Below are positions 30,382 through 39,476 of a stretch of 64,000 nt of DNA, piece after piece. Position 1 is the first letter of the stretch. Each line of letters opens with the position of its first letter. Under the pieces are notes generated by a model. That model searched no databases and was not told where the DNA came from. It saw only the letters and a list, made by a program, of their open reading frames with translations. Source of the stretch: Sphingomonas sp. YR710 (GTDB lineage Bacteria > Pseudomonadota > Alphaproteobacteria > Sphingomonadales > Sphingomonadaceae); contig NZ_FMZJ01000010.1 in NCBI RefSeq assembly GCF_900101455.1, positions 62,001-126,000 on the forward strand, written 5' to 3'. Both the position numbers and the translations under genes were made by a program.

Positions 30382-31152
30382 ATGGCAACATTCGCGGGCA
30401 CGCAGCCAGTCGTGGCGTCGGGCGAGAAATTTTTCCTGATCACCGCCATATTGATGGCGCTCGTGTTGGTGTGCGGCTTTTCGCTCCAGCTGGCGATGGG
30501 ACGGTCGAGCTTCGCATCGCCGCTCCCTGTCCACATGCACGCTTTGTTGTTCTTCGGCTGGACCACGCTCTACGTGCTGCAGAACGCGCTGGCGGCGACG
30601 GGGTCGTTTGCCACCCACCGCCGGCTCGGCTGGCTGGCGACGATCTGGATCCCGTGCATGGTGGCGGCGGGCTTGGTGGTGACTGTCGCGATGGTACGGC
30701 GGGGCGGCACGCCCTTCTTCTTCCAGCCACTCTACTTCCTCATCATGGATTCGCTGGCATTGTTGAGCTTCGCGGGGCTTGCCGCGGCGGCGATTGTGAT
30801 GCGACGGAAGACCGAGTGGCACCGCCGGTTGATGTTCTGCGGTATGGCGATGCTTACGGGCCCCGGCTTCGGGCGGCTGCTACCGATGCCGTTCCTGATT
30901 CCGTTCGCGGGTGAGACCGTGTTTGCCGCGCTGATGTTGTTTCCGCTGGCCGGCGTCATCCGCGAGCTACGCCGCAGCGGGGGCGTCCACCCGGCCTGGT
31001 GGTGGGGCATCGCCGTGATGATCGGCGCGCAGGCCTCGATCGACCTGATCTCGCACAGCCCGATCGGAACTGCGGTTTATGAGGCTGTGACGCGGGGATC
31101 GCCGGGCTCTGCGATCGCGCCAATGGTCTATCCGCCCTTTCCGGGCGGGTAA
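30382..31152 (+). CDS. Multi-pass membrane protein of unknown function
   Basis: A 256-residue protein with about six or seven hydrophobic helices. Notable are a His-rich entry to the second helix (PVHMHALLFFGWTTLY) and THRRLGWLATIW, a pattern seen in DUF2306-like and other uncharacterised membrane proteins that may bind heme, plus EWHRRLMFCGMAML later. The link is by pattern only. A strong AAGGGGGAG precedes the ATG at 30382. It is convergent with the cytochrome gene, with 12 nt between the stops. Confidence 0.7.
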   Translation: MATFAGTQPVVASGEKFFLITAILMALVLVCGFSLQLAMGRSSFASPLPVHMHALLFFGWTTLYVLQNALAATGSFATHRRLGWLATIWIPCMVAAGLVVTVAMVRRGGTPFFFQPLYFLIMDSLALLSFAGLAAAAIVMRRKTEWHRRLMFCGMAMLTGPGFGRLLPMPFLIPFAGETVFAALMLFPLAGVIRELRRSGGVHPAWWWGIAVMIGAQASIDLISHSPIGTAVYEAVTRGSPGSAIAPMVYPPFPGG

Positions 31153-31164
31153 TTCGGCGACGCG

Positions 31165-31581
31165 TCACTCCCCGCTTTCGAGTCCTGCCGACAGCCGTTT
31201 CACATCCTCCACCGACACCGGCTTTGCATAATCATTGCCGAAATGCGTGCGGACATAGCCGGCGACGGCAGCGACCTGCTCCGAGCTCAGCATCCCGACG
31301 AAAGCCGGCATCCCGCCCTGGCCACGCAACAGCCGGTTGAGCACGAAATCCGGATCGGCCAGATGCGGATTGGCGGCGAGCGCCGGGACATTACCCGCGC
31401 CGGTGCCGCCTTCGGCATGCGCCATGTGGCACGCCTGACAGATTTCGCGATAGACCTGTTCGCCGCCCGATCCGCCTGCGGTGGCGTGCCCGCTTCCCGA
31501 CGTATCGCCCATGCCCTGCGCCAGCGCCGCGCCCGCGACGGCGCCGACCGCGAGGGTCGCCATCACAGCCAACCGCTGCAT
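31165..31581 (-). CDS. Periplasmic cytochrome c
   Basis: A 138-residue class I cytochrome c with a cleavable signal peptide (MATLAVGAVAGAALA). A glycine/serine linker leads to the heme site CQACH at residues 48-52; the axial Met is probably in GQGGMPAFVG. Its ATG overlaps the stop of the amine oxidase gene by one base (TGATG), so the two proteins are co-produced. It is the likely electron acceptor for the oxidase. Confidence 0.9.
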   Translation of the reverse strand: MQRLAVMATLAVGAVAGAALAQGMGDTSGSGHATAGGSGGEQVYREICQACHMAHAEGGTGAGNVPALAANPHLADPDFVLNRLLRGQGGMPAFVGMLSSEQVAAVAGYVRTHFGNDYAKPVSVEDVKRLSAGLESGE

Positions 31582-33167
31582 CAGGCCGCCTGCGCCCGCT
31601 GATGCAGCCGGGTGACCGCATCGAGCGAGGAAAGCAACGCCGCCTCCATCCACGCGCCCACATAAGACGCATGCTCGCCGGCCAGCACGACCCGGCCATC
31701 GATCCCAACCAGATTTTGATAATGGGTCTTGCGGATGTCGTCCGTCCAGGAGGACGCGCAGCCGAGGATCCAGGGCAATCGGCTCCACGCCACCGCCACG
31801 CCGTTCGAATATTCGGCGCGATATTGCTTGTGGAACACCGATCCCTGCTTGAGCGCTTCCTCGATCCGCTCCTCGGGCGTCATCCCACCGAACTGGAACG
31901 CCGCCGCGCCGCCGGCATAGGCACCGAGCACCACCGCCGGCCCTTTCTTGAAGAAGCCGCTGCTCGGATAGGAAAGCTGCGAGATCGATTGCGAGGTGAA
32001 GCTGTGTCCGCCGTAGATCTGCTCGTCTTCCTCCCAGAAGCGTCGCTTCATCTCCAGCCCGATCTTGCAGGACGAATGATACGGCACGCTCTTGATCGCG
32101 GTCTGCATCGGCGCGGAGGCCTGTACCTCGATCTGGCTGAGAATCGGCAGCGGGATCGTGCAGACGCACCAGTCGGCTTTCGCCTCGCCTTTTGCGCCGG
32201 TTGCGGTATCTTCGTATGAAATCGTCACGCCACTGTCGCCCTGGGCGATCTTCGTGACCTTGCTGCTATAGCGGATCTTGCCGGTGAGTTGCTTCGCGAA
32301 GCCCTTGCCGATCATGTCCATGCCGCCCACCGGCTGGAACATCGTCGTCTGCATCACATTGTTGAAATAGAAGGATATCGTCTGCCACATCCGCGGATCG
32401 AGCACGTCGTCGAGTCCGAAGATATCCGACGGCGTCGGCGCACCGCCCACCCCGCCGCCCGGTGGCCGGTCGAAACCGCGCTGGGCGGAAACCTTGAGGC
32501 TGCTCTTATAGGCCATATCCTTGTCGAGCACGCCCCACCCGCGCATCGCCTCGACCAATTTGTCGCGATCCTCCTTGTTGATCGTGTCGTCGAGCGCATT
32601 CTTGTTCGCCGCCTTGGCGAGCAGCTCGGCGATGTGGCCCTTGAAGTCGGTCGCCACTTCGCCATAACGCTGCGGCTTGCCGCCGAAAGCCTTGTCGCTG
32701 TGGACATAGCCATTGTAGTTGAGCTGGACGAACGGCTCCAGCGCGACCCCGAATTCCTGGCAATAATGCAGCAAAGCCTGGTGGTGGTAGGGGATGCGCC
32801 ATGGGCCCGGATTGAGATAATTGCCGGGCGCGAACTTCACCTGCTGGATAGCGCCGCCGACCTCCTTGACGACATCGCCGCCGCGCAGCGAATAATTCCG
32901 TCCGCCGGGCCGGTTCTGATATTCGATCACCTGCACCGAATAACCGGCCTTCGACAGCTCGTAAGCAGCGAGCATCCCGGCGAGCCCGGCGCCGAGCACG
33001 ACCACCGAAGCGCCTTTGCGCGCGCCGCTCAATTTGGGCGGGCCGTTGAACTGGGTCGGCGCGGCATGGCCGAGCGCAGTCATCGCATGATAAAGCGCGG
33101 CGGCCCCGCCGGCCTTGCCGATCGCGGTGAGCAATTGGCGGCGGCTGGGTGCAGTGAATTCGGTCAT
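31581..33167 (-). CDS. Tat-exported flavin amine oxidase
   Basis: A 528-residue FAD-dependent amine oxidase of the monoamine-oxidase type. SRRQLLTAIG near the N-terminus is a Tat signal, so the protein folds with FAD and is exported. FAD contacts: VVVLGAGLAGMLAAYELSKAG, QVIEYQNRPGGRNYS, and at the end GRVVLAGEHASYVGAWMEAA. It would oxidise a primary amine or amino acid to an imine; with a cytochrome c next door it probably acts as a dehydrogenase rather than using oxygen, an inference. The substrate is unknown. Confidence 0.88.
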   Translation of the reverse strand: MTEFTAPSRRQLLTAIGKAGGAAALYHAMTALGHAAPTQFNGPPKLSGARKGASVVVLGAGLAGMLAAYELSKAGYSVQVIEYQNRPGGRNYSLRGGDVVKEVGGAIQQVKFAPGNYLNPGPWRIPYHHQALLHYCQEFGVALEPFVQLNYNGYVHSDKAFGGKPQRYGEVATDFKGHIAELLAKAANKNALDDTINKEDRDKLVEAMRGWGVLDKDMAYKSSLKVSAQRGFDRPPGGGVGGAPTPSDIFGLDDVLDPRMWQTISFYFNNVMQTTMFQPVGGMDMIGKGFAKQLTGKIRYSSKVTKIAQGDSGVTISYEDTATGAKGEAKADWCVCTIPLPILSQIEVQASAPMQTAIKSVPYHSSCKIGLEMKRRFWEEDEQIYGGHSFTSQSISQLSYPSSGFFKKGPAVVLGAYAGGAAAFQFGGMTPEERIEEALKQGSVFHKQYRAEYSNGVAVAWSRLPWILGCASSWTDDIRKTHYQNLVGIDGRVVLAGEHASYVGAWMEAALLSSLDAVTRLHQRAQAA

Positions 33168-33218
33168 CGTCCTGTCCTTCGGGAAATTTGCGCAGATCCG
33201 GTCGCGTTGGGAAGGGGC

Positions 33219-33713
33219 TCAGGGCGCCTTCGCGGCGATCGCCTCGATCTCGATCAGCGTCTGCGGCCGGCCGAGCGCCGCGACCTGCACGGTCGATCGC
33301 GTCGGCAGGTTGGGCTGGTCGGGCGTACCGAAGAACATCTTGTAGGACGCGGTCATCCCCTCGCGATCCATCTTCCCACCCGTCGCCGGATCACCGACCA
33401 TGAACACGGTGAGCTTGACGATATCGCCCATCGTCAGTCCGAGCTCGGCAAGCTGCGTCTTCATCTTGGTCAGAATGCTGAGCGTCTGCGCCTTGGTATC
33501 GCCAAACGCGCCGGGGCTGTCTGTATCCTTGGGATCGATCGGCGAGGCGGTGGTGCCGGAAATGAAGAACAATTTGCTGCCGACGGGAACCGCCGCCGAA
33601 CTGGCGATCGCCGCATTAGGGGCGGCCTTGCGCTCGATGCCGGCGGCGCTGGCGGTGGTGGCAAAGATGGCTGCGGCCGTCATCAGCAAAGCGGTGGCGT
33701 TCTTGGTGATCAT
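33219..33713 (-). CDS. Exported RidA-family protein
   Basis: A 164-residue RidA/YjgF/Rid protein with an N-terminal signal peptide (LLMTAAAIFATTASA). The Rid fold is recognised from LFFISGTTAS, MKTQLAELGLTMGDIVKLTVFM and the C-terminal RSTVQVAALGRPQTLIEIEAIA, which includes the conserved Arg and the Glu. Rid proteins hydrolyse reactive imines to ketones and ammonia. Export is unusual and matches the exported amine oxidase 51 nt downstream, whose imine product it could deaminate. Confidence 0.88.
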   Translation of the reverse strand: MITKNATALLMTAAAIFATTASAAGIERKAAPNAAIASSAAVPVGSKLFFISGTTASPIDPKDTDSPGAFGDTKAQTLSILTKMKTQLAELGLTMGDIVKLTVFMVGDPATGGKMDREGMTASYKMFFGTPDQPNLPTRSTVQVAALGRPQTLIEIEAIAAKAP

Positions 33714-33931
33714 GATTGTCTCCCCGTGGCGTGCATCTGGATGATGGCAGCGCTCCCCCCAAGCTCAACCACCGGGGCATCCGCACCATCGCACCCGATC
33801 CGGCGGTGGTTTGGTATCCCTTGGCAATAGACGGATAAGGCGGGCTTTCCCGCTAGCTCTCGATGCGCCTGCATCTGATCGTAATATTTGGGCGGGGCGG
33901 AGCCTATGCGGACGATCTCAATGTCCGTCAG

Positions 33932-34324
33932 TCAGCGGTTGCAATGACCTGTTCGGGCGACGTGGCTGAACCAGCCGACCCCAAGTGCTGCCGCAACAGC
34001 GCCAGCGATTTGAAGCGCCGACGTGAATCCTGTTTTCACAACCATCGGCGCACCCGGCGTTCCGATCCAGAAGGCAAAATATGTGAAAGCCGCTATACTT
34101 GCGGCGGCAGTCAGGATTGACGCATATTCAACGACACCACGTTGACGTGCCAGCAACAGCGTAAACGCGCAGCTGATTGCGCAGCATATGGCGAGCCAGC
34201 CAACGAACTCCGACAATCCCAGCCAGCCCCTGGGGCCGGCATAATCTGCAAGGCCAGCGAACCCGATTACGCTGGCGGGGATCAACGCAGCGCAGCCGAT
34301 GCTTCTCGTAACAGGTCCTGGCAC
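33932..34324 (-). CDS. Small membrane protein of unknown function
   Basis: About 130 residues with four hydrophobic segments (IGCAALIPASVIGFAGLA, EFVGWLAICCAISCAFTLLL, SILTAAASIAAFTYFAFWI, LQIAGAVAAALGVGW). I do not recognise a family. The GTG at 34324 is chosen because AGAAGG is 5 nt upstream; a TTG at 34378 would add 18 residues. Codon use is a little less GC-biased than in the neighbours. It is 66 nt from the acs stop on the same strand. The 218 nt between it and ridA hold no feature I can support. Confidence 0.5.
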   Translation of the reverse strand: MPGPVTRSIGCAALIPASVIGFAGLADYAGPRGWLGLSEFVGWLAICCAISCAFTLLLARQRGVVEYASILTAAASIAAFTYFAFWIGTPGAPMVVKTGFTSALQIAGAVAAALGVGWFSHVARTGHCNR

Positions 34325-34390
34325 AACAGCCTTCTGCCTCCCCTTGCCAGGTGGCCCACGACCAACAATGCGCAGCAATGCCTGTCGGTC

Positions 34391-36325
34391 TCACCCCACC
34401 CGGTTCGCCACCAGATCATCCACCACCGCCGGATCAGCCAAGGTGCTGGTATCGCCCAGGCTCGACACATCGCCCTCGGCAATCTTGCGCAATATCCGCC
34501 GCATGATCTTGCCGCTGCGCGTCTTCGGCAGGCCCGGCGCGAACTGGATCGCATCCGGGGTGGCGATCGGGCCGATTTCGGTGCGGACCCAGTTGCGCAG
34601 TTCGGTGCGCAGCGGCTCGCTGCTCTCAATGCCGGCGTTGAGCGTCACATAAGCATAGATGCCCTGGCCCTTGATATCGTGCGGGAAGCCAACGACGGCC
34701 GCTTCGGCGACTTGCGGGTGGAGGACGAGCGCGGATTCGACCTCGGCGGTGCCCATGCGATGGCCCGAGACGTTGATCACGTCGTCGACCCGCCCGGTGA
34801 TCCAGTAATAGCCATCCTCGTCGCGGCGGCAGCCGTCGCCGGTAAAATATTTGCCGGGATAGGTGCTGAAATAGGTCTGGAAGAAGCGGTCATGATCGCC
34901 CCATACGGTGCGCATCTGCCCGGGCCAGCTCCGCGCGATCACCAGATTGCCCTCGGCCGCGCCTTCCAGCAATTTGCCGTCGGCATCGACGAGCTGCGGC
35001 TCGACTCCGAACAGCGGTTTGGTCGCGCTGCCCGGTTTGAGATCGGTCGCGCCGGGCAATGGCGCGATCATCGCGCCGCCGGTCTCGGTCTGCCACCATG
35101 TGTCGATGATCGGGCAACGGCCCTCGCCAACCACTTCGTGATACCAGCGCCACGCCTCGGGATTGATCGGCTCGCCAACCGTGCCAAGCAGCCGCAGCGA
35201 CGTGCGCGACGTGGCGGCGACGAATGTGTCGCCATCCTTCATCAGCGCGCGCAATGCGGTCGGCGCGGTGAAGATCGTGTTGACCTGATGCCGATCGACC
35301 ACCTGCCAGATCCGCGACGCATCGGGCCAGTTGGGCACGCCTTCATACATCAGCGTGGTCGCGCCATTCGCCAGCGGCCCATAGACGATATAGCTGTGGC
35401 CGGTGACCCAGCCGATATCGGCCGCGCACCAGTAGATCTCGCCCGGATTGTAATCGAAGCAGATCGTGTGGGTCAGGCTCGCCCACAACAGATAGCCGCC
35501 GGTCGTATGCAGCACGCCCTTGGGCTTGCCGGTCGATCCCGACGTATAGAGGATGAACAACGGATCCTCGGCGTTCATCGGTTCGGGGGGGCAATCCGCG
35601 GAAACCCCGGCGGCGGCCTCATGATACCAGACGTCGCGGCCGGGCTGGATCGCCACGTCCTTGCCCGTCGCCTTGACGACGAGCACGGTCTTTAGCCCCG
35701 GGCAGTGCGCGGCTGCAGCATCGACATTCACCTTGAGCGGGACATGCTTGCCGGCGCGACGGCCTTCGTCGGCGGTGATCACGATCGTCGAATCGCAATC
35801 GGTTATGCGCCCGGCCAGCGCCTCGGGCGAGAAGCCGCCAAACACCACCGAATGGATCGCGCCGATCCGCGCGCAGGCGAGCAAGGCGAGCGCCGCCTCC
35901 GGGATCATCGGCATGTAGATGGTAACGCGGTCGCCCTTCCGCACGCCCTGGCCCTTCAGGACATTGGCGAAACGACAGACCTCTTCGTGAAGCTGGGCAA
36001 AGGTGAAATATCGCGGCGTCTCGGTCGGGACGTCGGGTTCCCAGATGATCGCGATTTCGTCGGCGCGCGTGGGGAGGTGGCGATCGATGCAATTGGCCGA
36101 GACGTTGAGGATGCCGTCGGCGAACCATTTGACCCCAAAATCGGCTTCGTCGAACGAGCTTTCGTCCGCGCGGGTCGGCATCTGGATCCAGTTGAGCCTC
36201 CGCGCATGGTCGAGCCAGAACTTCTCCGGATCGTTCAGGGACTGCCGATAGAGCGATGCATATTTCTCCTTCGTCACCTTCGCGCGCGCCGCCCATGAAG
36301 CGGGTACAGGGAAGATGTCGCTCAT
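34391..36325 (-). CDS. acs: Acetyl-CoA synthetase
   Basis: This 644-residue adenylate-forming enzyme converts acetate, ATP and CoA to acetyl-CoA. Seen are the P-loop-like [20 protein letters not shown], the acetate/CoA region [24 protein letters not shown], the hinge Asp in [19 protein letters not shown], and the acetylatable catalytic lysine in [13 protein letters not shown]. Reading through upstream would give a much longer frame, but the protein clearly starts at [11 protein letters not shown] (ATG at 36325). The promoter must lie in the 183-nt region shared with the divergent ABC-F gene. Confidence 0.97.
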   Translation of the reverse strand: MSDIFPVPASWAARAKVTKEKYASLYRQSLNDPEKFWLDHARRLNWIQMPTRADESSFDEADFGVKWFADGILNVSANCIDRHLPTRADEIAIIWEPDVPTETPRYFTFAQLHEEVCRFANVLKGQGVRKGDRVTIYMPMIPEAALALLACARIGAIHSVVFGGFSPEALAGRITDCDSTIVITADEGRRAGKHVPLKVNVDAAAAHCPGLKTVLVVKATGKDVAIQPGRDVWYHEAAAGVSADCPPEPMNAEDPLFILYTSGSTGKPKGVLHTTGGYLLWASLTHTICFDYNPGEIYWCAADIGWVTGHSYIVYGPLANGATTLMYEGVPNWPDASRIWQVVDRHQVNTIFTAPTALRALMKDGDTFVAATSRTSLRLLGTVGEPINPEAWRWYHEVVGEGRCPIIDTWWQTETGGAMIAPLPGATDLKPGSATKPLFGVEPQLVDADGKLLEGAAEGNLVIARSWPGQMRTVWGDHDRFFQTYFSTYPGKYFTGDGCRRDEDGYYWITGRVDDVINVSGHRMGTAEVESALVLHPQVAEAAVVGFPHDIKGQGIYAYVTLNAGIESSEPLRTELRNWVRTEIGPIATPDAIQFAPGLPKTRSGKIMRRILRKIAEGDVSSLGDTSTLADPAVVDDLVANRVG

Positions 36326-36508
36326 CGGGGAAGGCCTCTCTCTCAGGGGTAGAATTTGCCCAAAGCATAGGGCTGCGCCGGCCCTTGCCGCAAGCCTGCA
36401 CGCCTGTCTTCCCGGCAATCGGCGTTGCAAGATATGCATCTCGGCAGTGCAGCATAAAATCGGCGGGCGATATGGCGTCAGCGGCGCATGGCTGCTATCG
36501 GCGCGACC

Positions 36509-38377
36509 ATGCTGAACTTCTCGAACATCACGATCCGGCTGGGCGGCCGGGCCATCCTCGATCGCGCGTCCGCCGCGCTGCCGTCGCGCGCCCGTGTCGG
36601 ACTGATCGGCCGCAACGGCGCCGGCAAGTCGACATTGATGAAGGCGTTGATCGGATCGATCGATCCCGACGATGGCGAAATCGAAATGCCGCGCTCCACC
36701 CGGATCGGCTATATCGCGCAGGAAGCCCCCGCGGGAGACTCTACGCCGTTCGAAACGGTGCTTGCCGCCGACGTCGAACGCGCAGCCTTGCTCGATGAAA
36801 GCGAGACCTGCGAGGATCCCGATCGCGTCGGCGAAATCCACGAGCGGCTGATGGCGATCGATGCCTATACCGCGCCGGCGCGCGCGGCGCGCATCCTCGT
36901 CGGCCTGGGTTTCGACGAAGAGATGCAGGGCCGCACGCTCGACAGCTATTCTGGGGGCTGGAAGATGCGGGTTGCGCTCGCGGCTTTGCTGTTTTCGGAG
37001 CCCGATCTGCTGCTGCTCGACGAGCCTTCTAACCATCTCGATCTCGAAGCGACCTTGTGGCTCGAAAATTTCCTGAAGAGCTATCCGGCGATGATGGTCG
37101 TGATCAGCCATGAGCGCGATCTGCTCAACAATGTCGTCGATCATATCCTCCACCTCGATGGCGGCAAGACGATCCTCTACACCGGCGGCTATGATTCGTT
37201 CGAGCGCCAGCGCGCCGAACGCGCGGCTCAGCTCGCCGCCGCAAAGGCTTCGCAGGATGCCCAGCGCGCCAAGCTGCAGGATTATATCGCCCGCAACAGC
37301 GCCCGCGCCTCGACCGCCAAGCAGGCGCAGTCGCGCGCCAAGGCCTTGGCACGGATGCAGCCGATCGCGGCGATGGCCGAGGATCCCAGCCTGTCGTTTG
37401 ACTTCCCGAGCCCCACGGACGAACTCAAGCCGCCGTTGGTGACGCTCGATCTCGCCAGCGTCGGCTACACGCCCGGCAAGCCGATCCTGTCGCGGCTCAA
37501 CCTGCGCCTCGATCCCGATGACCGCATCGCCTTGCTGGGCCGCAACGGCAACGGCAAGACCACGCTCGCCCGCCTGCTCGCGGCCCAGCTCAAGCCGATG
37601 GACGGCGAGATTTCGGTCTCGGGCAAGATGCGGGTCGGCTATTTCACCCAATATCAGGTCGAGGAACTCGACGGCGACGATACGCCGCTCGAACATATGA
37701 CCCGGCTGATGCGCGGCATGACCCCGGCGGCGGTGCGCGCCCAGCTCGGCCGCTTCGGTTTTTCGGGCGCCAAGGCGACCACCAAGGTCGGCAAATTATC
37801 GGGCGGCGAACGCGCGCGGCTCGCGCTCGCGCTCATCACGCGCGAGGCCCCGCACATGCTGATCCTCGATGAGCCCACCAACCACCTTGACGTCGATACC
37901 CGCGAGGCTTTGGTCCAAGCGCTCAACGCATTCGAGGGCGCGGTTGTTCTCGTCAGCCACGATCGCCACATGATAGAGTTGACCGCCGACCGGCTGATCC
38001 TCGTCGATGCCGGTGTCGCCGAGGAATTCCGCGGCAGCCTGGAGGAATATACCGATCTGATTCTCGGCAAGAATCAGCCGAAGGGCGAAGGCGGCGCCAA
38101 GGTCAGCAAGAAGGACAAGAAGGCGGCGCAGCAGGCCCGCGAGCGCGAACAGGCTTTGCGCAAGACCGTCAAGGCGATGGAGGAAAAGCTCGCGAAGCTC
38201 ACGGCGCGCCGCAACGAGATCGACCGTGCGATGTTCGATCCGAAGACCGCGGCCCCGCAGGACGCGAAACGCACGACGACAGAGCTGATGAAGCTGCGTG
38301 CCGACGTGGTGAAGGAACTCGAGGCGCTCGAGATCGAATGGCTCGAGGCGTGCGAGACCTTGGAAGGGGCGAGCTGA
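36509..38377 (+). CDS. ABC-F family ATPase
   Basis: A 622-residue protein with two ATP-binding cassettes and no membrane domain. First cassette: [33 protein letters not shown]. Second: [33 protein letters not shown]. Between them a charged linker helix (about residues 230-290), and a C-terminal coiled coil (about 540-615). ABC-F proteins act on the ribosome to relieve stalled or drug-blocked translation; the C-terminal coiled coil recalls Uup/YheS types. The start at MLNFSN (36509) is preferred over an ATG 21 nt upstream by comparison with the family. Confidence 0.93.
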   Translation: MLNFSNITIRLGGRAILDRASAALPSRARVGLIGRNGAGKSTLMKALIGSIDPDDGEIEMPRSTRIGYIAQEAPAGDSTPFETVLAADVERAALLDESETCEDPDRVGEIHERLMAIDAYTAPARAARILVGLGFDEEMQGRTLDSYSGGWKMRVALAALLFSEPDLLLLDEPSNHLDLEATLWLENFLKSYPAMMVVISHERDLLNNVVDHILHLDGGKTILYTGGYDSFERQRAERAAQLAAAKASQDAQRAKLQDYIARNSARASTAKQAQSRAKALARMQPIAAMAEDPSLSFDFPSPTDELKPPLVTLDLASVGYTPGKPILSRLNLRLDPDDRIALLGRNGNGKTTLARLLAAQLKPMDGEISVSGKMRVGYFTQYQVEELDGDDTPLEHMTRLMRGMTPAAVRAQLGRFGFSGAKATTKVGKLSGGERARLALALITREAPHMLILDEPTNHLDVDTREALVQALNAFEGAVVLVSHDRHMIELTADRLILVDAGVAEEFRGSLEEYTDLILGKNQPKGEGGAKVSKKDKKAAQQAREREQALRKTVKAMEEKLAKLTARRNEIDRAMFDPKTAAPQDAKRTTTELMKLRADVVKELEALEIEWLEACETLEGAS

Positions 38378-38432
38378 TCGGGCTGGCACTTTTTGCCATT
38401 TTATGTCATAAGCGCCCCCAGGAGACTGCTTC

Positions 38433-38723
38433 ATGGCTTCGATGAACATTTCGGTTCCGGATCCGATGCGCGATTGGGTCCAGTCGCGCGTCGATAGTGG
38501 CAAATATGGCAGTGTCAGCGATTATGTGCGCGATCTGATCCGCAAGGACCAGACCGAGGCGGACGAAAAAGCGGATCAGCAACGCTGGCTGGACGCGATT
38601 GATGCCGCGATCGAACGCGGCCTGGCCGATGTCACAGCCGGCCGGGTGCACGATATCGATACCGTTTTCGATGCCTTGGACGCGCGCTACGCCAACTGGC
38701 CGGAGGCGCGCGACAAAAGGTGA
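38433..38723 (+). CDS. parD: ParD-type antitoxin
   Basis: A 96-residue antitoxin: N-terminal ribbon-helix-helix DNA-binding domain (MNISVPDPMRDWVQSRV, then GSVSDYVRDLIRKDQ) and a disordered C-terminal half that would wrap around the toxin. AGGAG is 8 nt before the ATG at 38433. It should repress its own promoter. The end overlaps the toxin start in a GTGA, normal for this type II system. Confidence 0.92.
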   Translation: MASMNISVPDPMRDWVQSRVDSGKYGSVSDYVRDLIRKDQTEADEKADQQRWLDAIDAAIERGLADVTAGRVHDIDTVFDALDARYANWPEARDKR

Positions 38724-39004
38724 AGGTGAGGCTCACCAGTGAAGCATGGCACGATATTCTCGCGATCGGCGATCATATTGCGATGGATAATCCGGTGCGG
38801 GCGCGCACCTTCATGCGGGAATTGCGGAGCAAGGCCCATGACCTCGCCGATATGCCCTATGCTTTTCCCCTTGTGCCGAGGTTCGAACGATATGGCATTC
38901 GTCGCCGGGCGCACGGGCCATATCTGATCTTCTATATTGTCGAGGAGGCAAATGTGGCCGTCCTCCGCATTCTGCATGCGCCCGCGATTATGGGCGACTG
39001 CTGA
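38720..39004 (+). CDS. parE: ParE/RelE-superfamily toxin
   Basis: A 94-residue toxin of the ParE type, starting with GTG in a 4-nt overlap with parD. The fold blocks are LTSEAWHDILAIGDHIA, MRELRSKAHDLADMP, GIRRRAHGPYLIFYIV and VAVLRILHAPAI. ParE toxins inhibit DNA gyrase; RelE-type relatives cut mRNA. ParE is favoured because the partner is a ParD. The gene looks complete. Confidence 0.9.
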   Translation: MKVRLTSEAWHDILAIGDHIAMDNPVRARTFMRELRSKAHDLADMPYAFPLVPRFERYGIRRRAHGPYLIFYIVEEANVAVLRILHAPAIMGDC

Positions 39005-39020
39005 TACCAGAGGGCTGATT

Positions 39021-39476
39021 TCAAACCCGCCGCCTGATCCGCACCACCGCCTCGTCGAGCGCCTGCAGGAACCGCGACCGATCGGCCTTCGCGAACGGCG
39101 CCGGCCCGCCTGTGACATCGCCCATCGCCCGCAGATCGACCATCAGCGCCCGCGTGGCGACGGCGGAGCCGATCGAGGCGGCGGTAAACGGCCGGCCATT
39201 ATTGCCGATCACGGTCGCGCCAGCCTTCACGCAGCGGTCGGCGAGCAGGATATCGGCGGTGATCACGATCGTCGTGGGCCCCGCGGCCTCGGCGATCCAA
39301 TCATCGGCGGCATCGAAGCCCGATCCCACCAGCACGCGGCGAAACAGGGGATGCGCAGGCACCCGGATCGTCGCATTGGCGACGATCGCGACTTTTATCT
39401 GATGCCGCTCGGCAACGCGATAGACCTCGTCCTTGACCGGACAGGCATCCGCATCGACCAGTATCTCCGGCGTCAG
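39021..39476 (-). CDS. YaiI/YqxD (DUF188) family protein, predicted CTG start
   Basis: A 151-residue protein of the YaiI/YqxD family, with [12 protein letters not shown] at the N-terminus, [45 protein letters not shown] and [11 protein letters not shown]. The fold is PIN-like with an Asp-rich centre, and the function is unknown. The family's VDADACPVK block begins only a few codons into the frame and the frame is closed by a TAA just upstream, with no ATG, GTG or TTG between. The only plausible start is the CTG at 39476, which overlaps the helicase stop as CTGA and has AAAGG 9 nt upstream. Confidence 0.82.
   Translation of the reverse strand: MTPEILVDADACPVKDEVYRVAERHQIKVAIVANATIRVPAHPLFRRVLVGSGFDAADDWIAEAAGPTTIVITADILLADRCVKAGATVIGNNGRPFTAASIGSAVATRALMVDLRAMGDVTGGPAPFAKADRSRFLQALDEAVVRIRRRV

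Noticed and set aside
33863-34120. 85-codon plus-strand frame near 33.9 kb
   Set aside because: No ribosome-binding site, no domain, and partly antisense to the small membrane protein gene.
36326-37696. Upstream extension of the acs frame to give a 1101-residue protein
   Set aside because: The extension is antisense to the ABC-F gene, and acetyl-CoA synthetases start at the [11 protein letters not shown] point.
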